Positions 40,169 to 42,792 of a stretch of 42,792 nucleotides of DNA are shown in pieces. Positions within the stretch are counted from its first letter, which is position 1; each line of letters starts with the position of its first letter. The position numbers were made by a program, and so were the translations under genes. The stretch lies in the IMG/VR virus record IMGVR_UViG_3300005096_000010, positions 1 through 42,792 of that record; one strand, 5' to 3'. The stretch is from a virus. Below the pieces are notes generated by a model. It was not told where the DNA came from. It did not search any database and was given only the letters and a program-made list of their open reading frames with translations.

Positions 40169-42334
40169 CTACTTTAACATTATACCTGCCTTTTTAAGAT
40201 TTTCAATTAAATCGTTTAAAGTTTGGCGAATGCCCTCGGTAGTTGTAGGGGTTAAACTTGTGTCCATCGAAACAACCTTTGTAACATTGACTAAACCGAA
40301 GCTTTTCCAGACTGGGGCAGGTTGTCTAACAGTAACACCAGACACCGTTGTCGACGCCTTCTTGCTAAGCCGATATATATTCTTTTCTCTAATTACCTCA
40401 ATAACAGTAGCCTCAAGGTCAGCACCAGAAGGACCCGCACCTGGAACAATAACCCTAACCCCGGGAAACAGATTCTTATCTATAGATACTCTCAAACTGT
40501 CTTCCCCCGAGTTCATAGATGCGTTTGACCATGTAACTGCTCCGTTGCTAACGACCCAGCCAGAGTCAGGAGACACGAGAACGTACCCAAGGGTACCATT
40601 TGTGTCAGGCTTTATGTCAATAAATACGTCACCTTTTTTAACATGCTCGTAACCATTTGGATAATTATCCGCGAACTCAAGCCTATTCCCTGTTAATGTG
40701 TTTCTTTGGTTCCAGCCATAACCAAACGGTGTATTTAGATTTTGGAACACACCATGAGGCTGTGAGTAAACAAGCTCCGATACATCTTGTGACTCATAGG
40801 AAATAGCTATTACTTTGTCTAATACAACATTCACGAGATTCGCCCTTAGTCTCGAAGGCCTTGAAGCCAAGATAAAAAATGGAACGTTTGAGGATTGTCC
40901 GAAAGCCGTAACATTTCTGATAAATAACGTAGGTTGCACAGCGTCATTGCCTATCTCTGGAACGTGTATTATAGAAAACGGAGAACCAAGAGGCTTGTTT
41001 AATTCAATGCGGCCATCCGTAAGCTCTAAATAAACCCCGCCTATACCTCCGCTATCAATAACACTTATCAAACCTTTGCCGACGAAGCTCCCATCCGATG
41101 CACCGTAAGATTTTAGAAGGTTAACAGCAGTAGAATTAGCATTATTGTCCCAAGTAAAATCCTCTATAGATACTGGACGGTTTTCCATACCAGAGGGGGC
41201 AACAAACTTAACACAAAAACCGCCAAACCAACCGAACCTGATTCTATTTACATATAAGTTAACATATCCTTTGTTGAAAACTATTCCATCCCCGAAACTG
41301 CCAGAAAGAAGGACATTATCGAGTTTGAAACCCCAATCTACGCCTGCATCCCAAAATATTATATTTTCCGGCAAAACGCCAGAATTTTCATCACCAATCA
41401 TAGCTATATTAACAAACCCATAATAAGGAGTAGACCCTGAAGCCGCACTATATTTAAATATAAACGTACCAGCACCTCCCGCGCCTTTGTACACCAGAGT
41501 CGTTGACCTGACTTCCTCGCCTTTCACTAAAACATTAATAGGCAACACAACGTTCCCAACATAATAAACACCAACAGGTACATATAAAGTAGGAACTTGT
41601 GTACTATTGTTGGCGATTATTTCAATATGCTTTAAGCACTTTACGAAAGCATCAGTATCATCATTACCATCGAAACCGTTAGCGCCTGCCCATGTTACAT
41701 TAAACAATAAATTAGTGAGAAAGTCAACCCTAACCCACTGTTTACCTGACGTAGGATGATTAAAGGCGATAATGCCTTCTGGATAAGTTGAATCCATAAC
41801 AGCAAACCACCCCCCACCGTTACTGCTCGCTGAAGAAAGTCTTTCAAGATAAGCATAACTTCCTCGATCTAAAGTCTTAAGCTGTGCGGTATCAACAGCA
41901 AATGAGTTTTTAACCATTAACCACAATCCACGGCGGCCTACGGTGTCGGTGGCAGAGGTATTGCCATTAACTTTTTTATCAATATCCGTTAGCATCCAAT
42001 TCCCTGTTGTGTCTACGTATAGCGCGTTAGACTGATTCACCCGTATAGTATGATCATCTGGATTATTCGTAATAGAACCACCTCCAGATGCATCGATATA
42101 TTGGTAAACACCTGGTGATAATTTTGGCTTTGTAATTGTACTATCTTCAATACCCGTAGTTGTTAATTGATTTGAATTGTTCAAATTATCGAAAAAGGTC
42201 GTTCGATCTTTCCCTTTAACGATAAATGTATTAATCGCTTCAAGAGTTTTTACACGCCATTTGCTGATTTGCGTGAACAAAATAGATGACAATATTGTCA
42301 TTAAAGCAAGGAGTACGATGAAAAGTTTTTTCAT
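40169..42334 (-). CDS. Tail spike/depolymerase with signal-peptide-like N-terminus (721 aa)
   Basis: The start at 42334 (MKKLFIVLLALMTILSSILF) is chosen because AAAGGAGGCAAA lies just upstream. Residues 4-22 look like a signal peptide or membrane anchor. Near residue 210, WAGANGFDGNDDTDAFVKCL and then VGVYYVGNVVLPINVLVKGE are the start of a pectate-lyase-type parallel beta-helix as in tailspike depolymerases. The C-terminal half has repeated strands and a small helical end (IRQTLNDLIENLKKAG), as trimer tips have. The catalytic residues cannot be placed by eye. Probably degrades or binds surface polysaccharide. Confidence 0.8.
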   Translation of the reverse strand: MKKLFIVLLALMTILSSILFTQISKWRVKTLEAINTFIVKGKDRTTFFDNLNNSNQLTTTGIEDSTITKPKLSPGVYQYIDASGGGSITNNPDDHTIRVNQSNALYVDTTGNWMLTDIDKKVNGNTSATDTVGRRGLWLMVKNSFAVDTAQLKTLDRGSYAYLERLSSASSNGGGWFAVMDSTYPEGIIAFNHPTSGKQWVRVDFLTNLLFNVTWAGANGFDGNDDTDAFVKCLKHIEIIANNSTQVPTLYVPVGVYYVGNVVLPINVLVKGEEVRSTTLVYKGAGGAGTFIFKYSAASGSTPYYGFVNIAMIGDENSGVLPENIIFWDAGVDWGFKLDNVLLSGSFGDGIVFNKGYVNLYVNRIRFGWFGGFCVKFVAPSGMENRPVSIEDFTWDNNANSTAVNLLKSYGASDGSFVGKGLISVIDSGGIGGVYLELTDGRIELNKPLGSPFSIIHVPEIGNDAVQPTLFIRNVTAFGQSSNVPFFILASRPSRLRANLVNVVLDKVIAISYESQDVSELVYSQPHGVFQNLNTPFGYGWNQRNTLTGNRLEFADNYPNGYEHVKKGDVFIDIKPDTNGTLGYVLVSPDSGWVVSNGAVTWSNASMNSGEDSLRVSIDKNLFPGVRVIVPGAGPSGADLEATVIEVIREKNIYRLSKKASTTVSGVTVRQPAPVWKSFGLVNVTKVVSMDTSLTPTTTEGIRQTLNDLIENLKKAGIMLK

Positions 42335-42344
42335 TTTGCCTCCT

Positions 42345-42611
42345 TTAATTAACTGAATCAATCATATCCTGCCCGGGTAACCATTTCCCATTTGTACCAC
42401 TCCAGACAGAATCTTTAGAATAATTTGATCCACCGTTTGGATCAACCCATAATTCATATGGCCCGGAAACTTCGATATTGAACACATACATTCCCCAATT
42501 TGAATTGTATGTCCCCTGAATAGTAATACCAGCTGTATTTTTACCCGATACCCCGCGTAATTGTGCTGAATAACCAGAATTTGGGAGAGGAATTTTAACT
42601 GGATTTGGCAT
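42345..42611 (-). CDS. Small beta-rich surface protein (88 aa)
   Basis: A Gly/Ser/Asn/Trp-rich protein (SGYSAQLRGVSGKNTAGITI, QGTYNSNWGMYVFNIEVSGP). Starts after AGGAGGGAATTAA. Immediately precedes the spike gene, whose ribosome binding site lies in the 10-base gap. Candidate tail-surface or adsorption component. No family is recognised. Confidence 0.7.
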   Translation of the reverse strand: MPNPVKIPLPNSGYSAQLRGVSGKNTAGITIQGTYNSNWGMYVFNIEVSGPYELWVDPNGGSNYSKDSVWSGTNGKWLPGQDMIDSVN

Positions 42612-42622
42612 TTAATTCCCTC

Positions 42623-42792
42623 CTAATCATCTACATCATCATTTTTTATAACTGTCTGAAATTGAACAGCTTTGAATTCACTTTCATCATAAAACGTCGG
42701 AGTTACTGGTTTTTCAGGGGTGTAATTAGTGCTTGTCGTTTGAGAAGTCCCGTTTTTATTATTTATGTAGAAAATCGTTCCCTCATTATCCA
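42623..42792 (-). CDS. Small protein, C-terminal part (runs off right edge)
   Basis: Open frame of 56 codons to the edge, ending EFKAVQFQTVIKNDDVDD. In the circularised sequence an ATG forms exactly across the junction (base 1 with bases 42792-42791), giving a 57-aa protein starting MDNEGTIFYINNKNG. It lies 11 bases upstream of the 88-aa gene. Function unknown. Confidence 0.65.
   Translation of the reverse strand, partial: DNEGTIFYINNKNGTSQTTSTNYTPEKPVTPTFYDESEFKAVQFQTVIKNDDVDD

Overview
The window reads as a near-complete or complete tailed-phage genome. It is densely packed, has short-tailed (podovirus-like) virion genes, and uses strong Shine-Dalgarno sequences (AAAGGAGG type) before many starts. 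The two ends appear to join: the truncated minus-strand gene at the left edge would finish two codons across the junction, and the truncated gene at the right edge would gain an ATG exactly at the junction. The simplest reading is a circular (permuted or terminally redundant) assembly of 42,792 bp. No integrase, DNA polymerase, primase, replicative helicase or phage RNA polymerase was recognised, so the phage probably relies on host replication and transcription. The host cannot be named. The Shine-Dalgarno use argues against typical Bacteroidetes, and signal peptides plus an M15 endolysin suggest an ordinary bacterial envelope.

Virion module (minus strand, 25083 down to 538, then across the junction to about 39153). 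In transcription order: small and large terminase, two paralogous zinc-ribbon proteins, portal, scaffold, major capsid protein, a small head protein, an intrinsic terminator, a SAP-like protein, two adaptor-like proteins, an 894-aa tail nozzle/stabilisation-like protein with an inserted carbohydrate-binding-like module, small membrane and coiled-coil proteins, two or three putative ejection proteins, and a 3420-aa polyvalent protein (ParB-like, N6-adenine methyltransferase, SF2 helicase, HELGH peptidase). Across the junction come small surface-type proteins, a beta-helix tail spike with a signal peptide, a second secreted-type protein, and an M15 endolysin.

Early module (minus strand, 39079 down to 28217). 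A good sigma70-type promoter with a palindromic operator-like site precedes a small HTH protein. Next are a DUF1874/AcrIII-1-family ring-nuclease homologue (with Tyr at the catalytic His position), a membrane protein, zinc-finger proteins, a Sak4-like RecA-fold ATPase, many small accessory proteins (YopX, MazG-like and others), a methyltransferase, an SbcC-like ATPase, a DnaD-like replication protein and a RuvC-like resolvase. Recombination-dependent replication is a reasonable inference.

Plus-strand module (25195-28212). This is the only rightward operon. It has its own promoter and terminator and looks more GC-rich than the early module. It encodes an unknown protein, a ribbon-helix-helix regulator, a small protein, an ECF-sigma-like protein with an extra N-terminal HTH, a zinc-ribbon protein with a probable non-AUG start, and a two-helix membrane protein. 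Four degenerate tRNA-like elements are interleaved between the genes. This module, together with the modified ring-nuclease homologue, is the most unusual part of the window.
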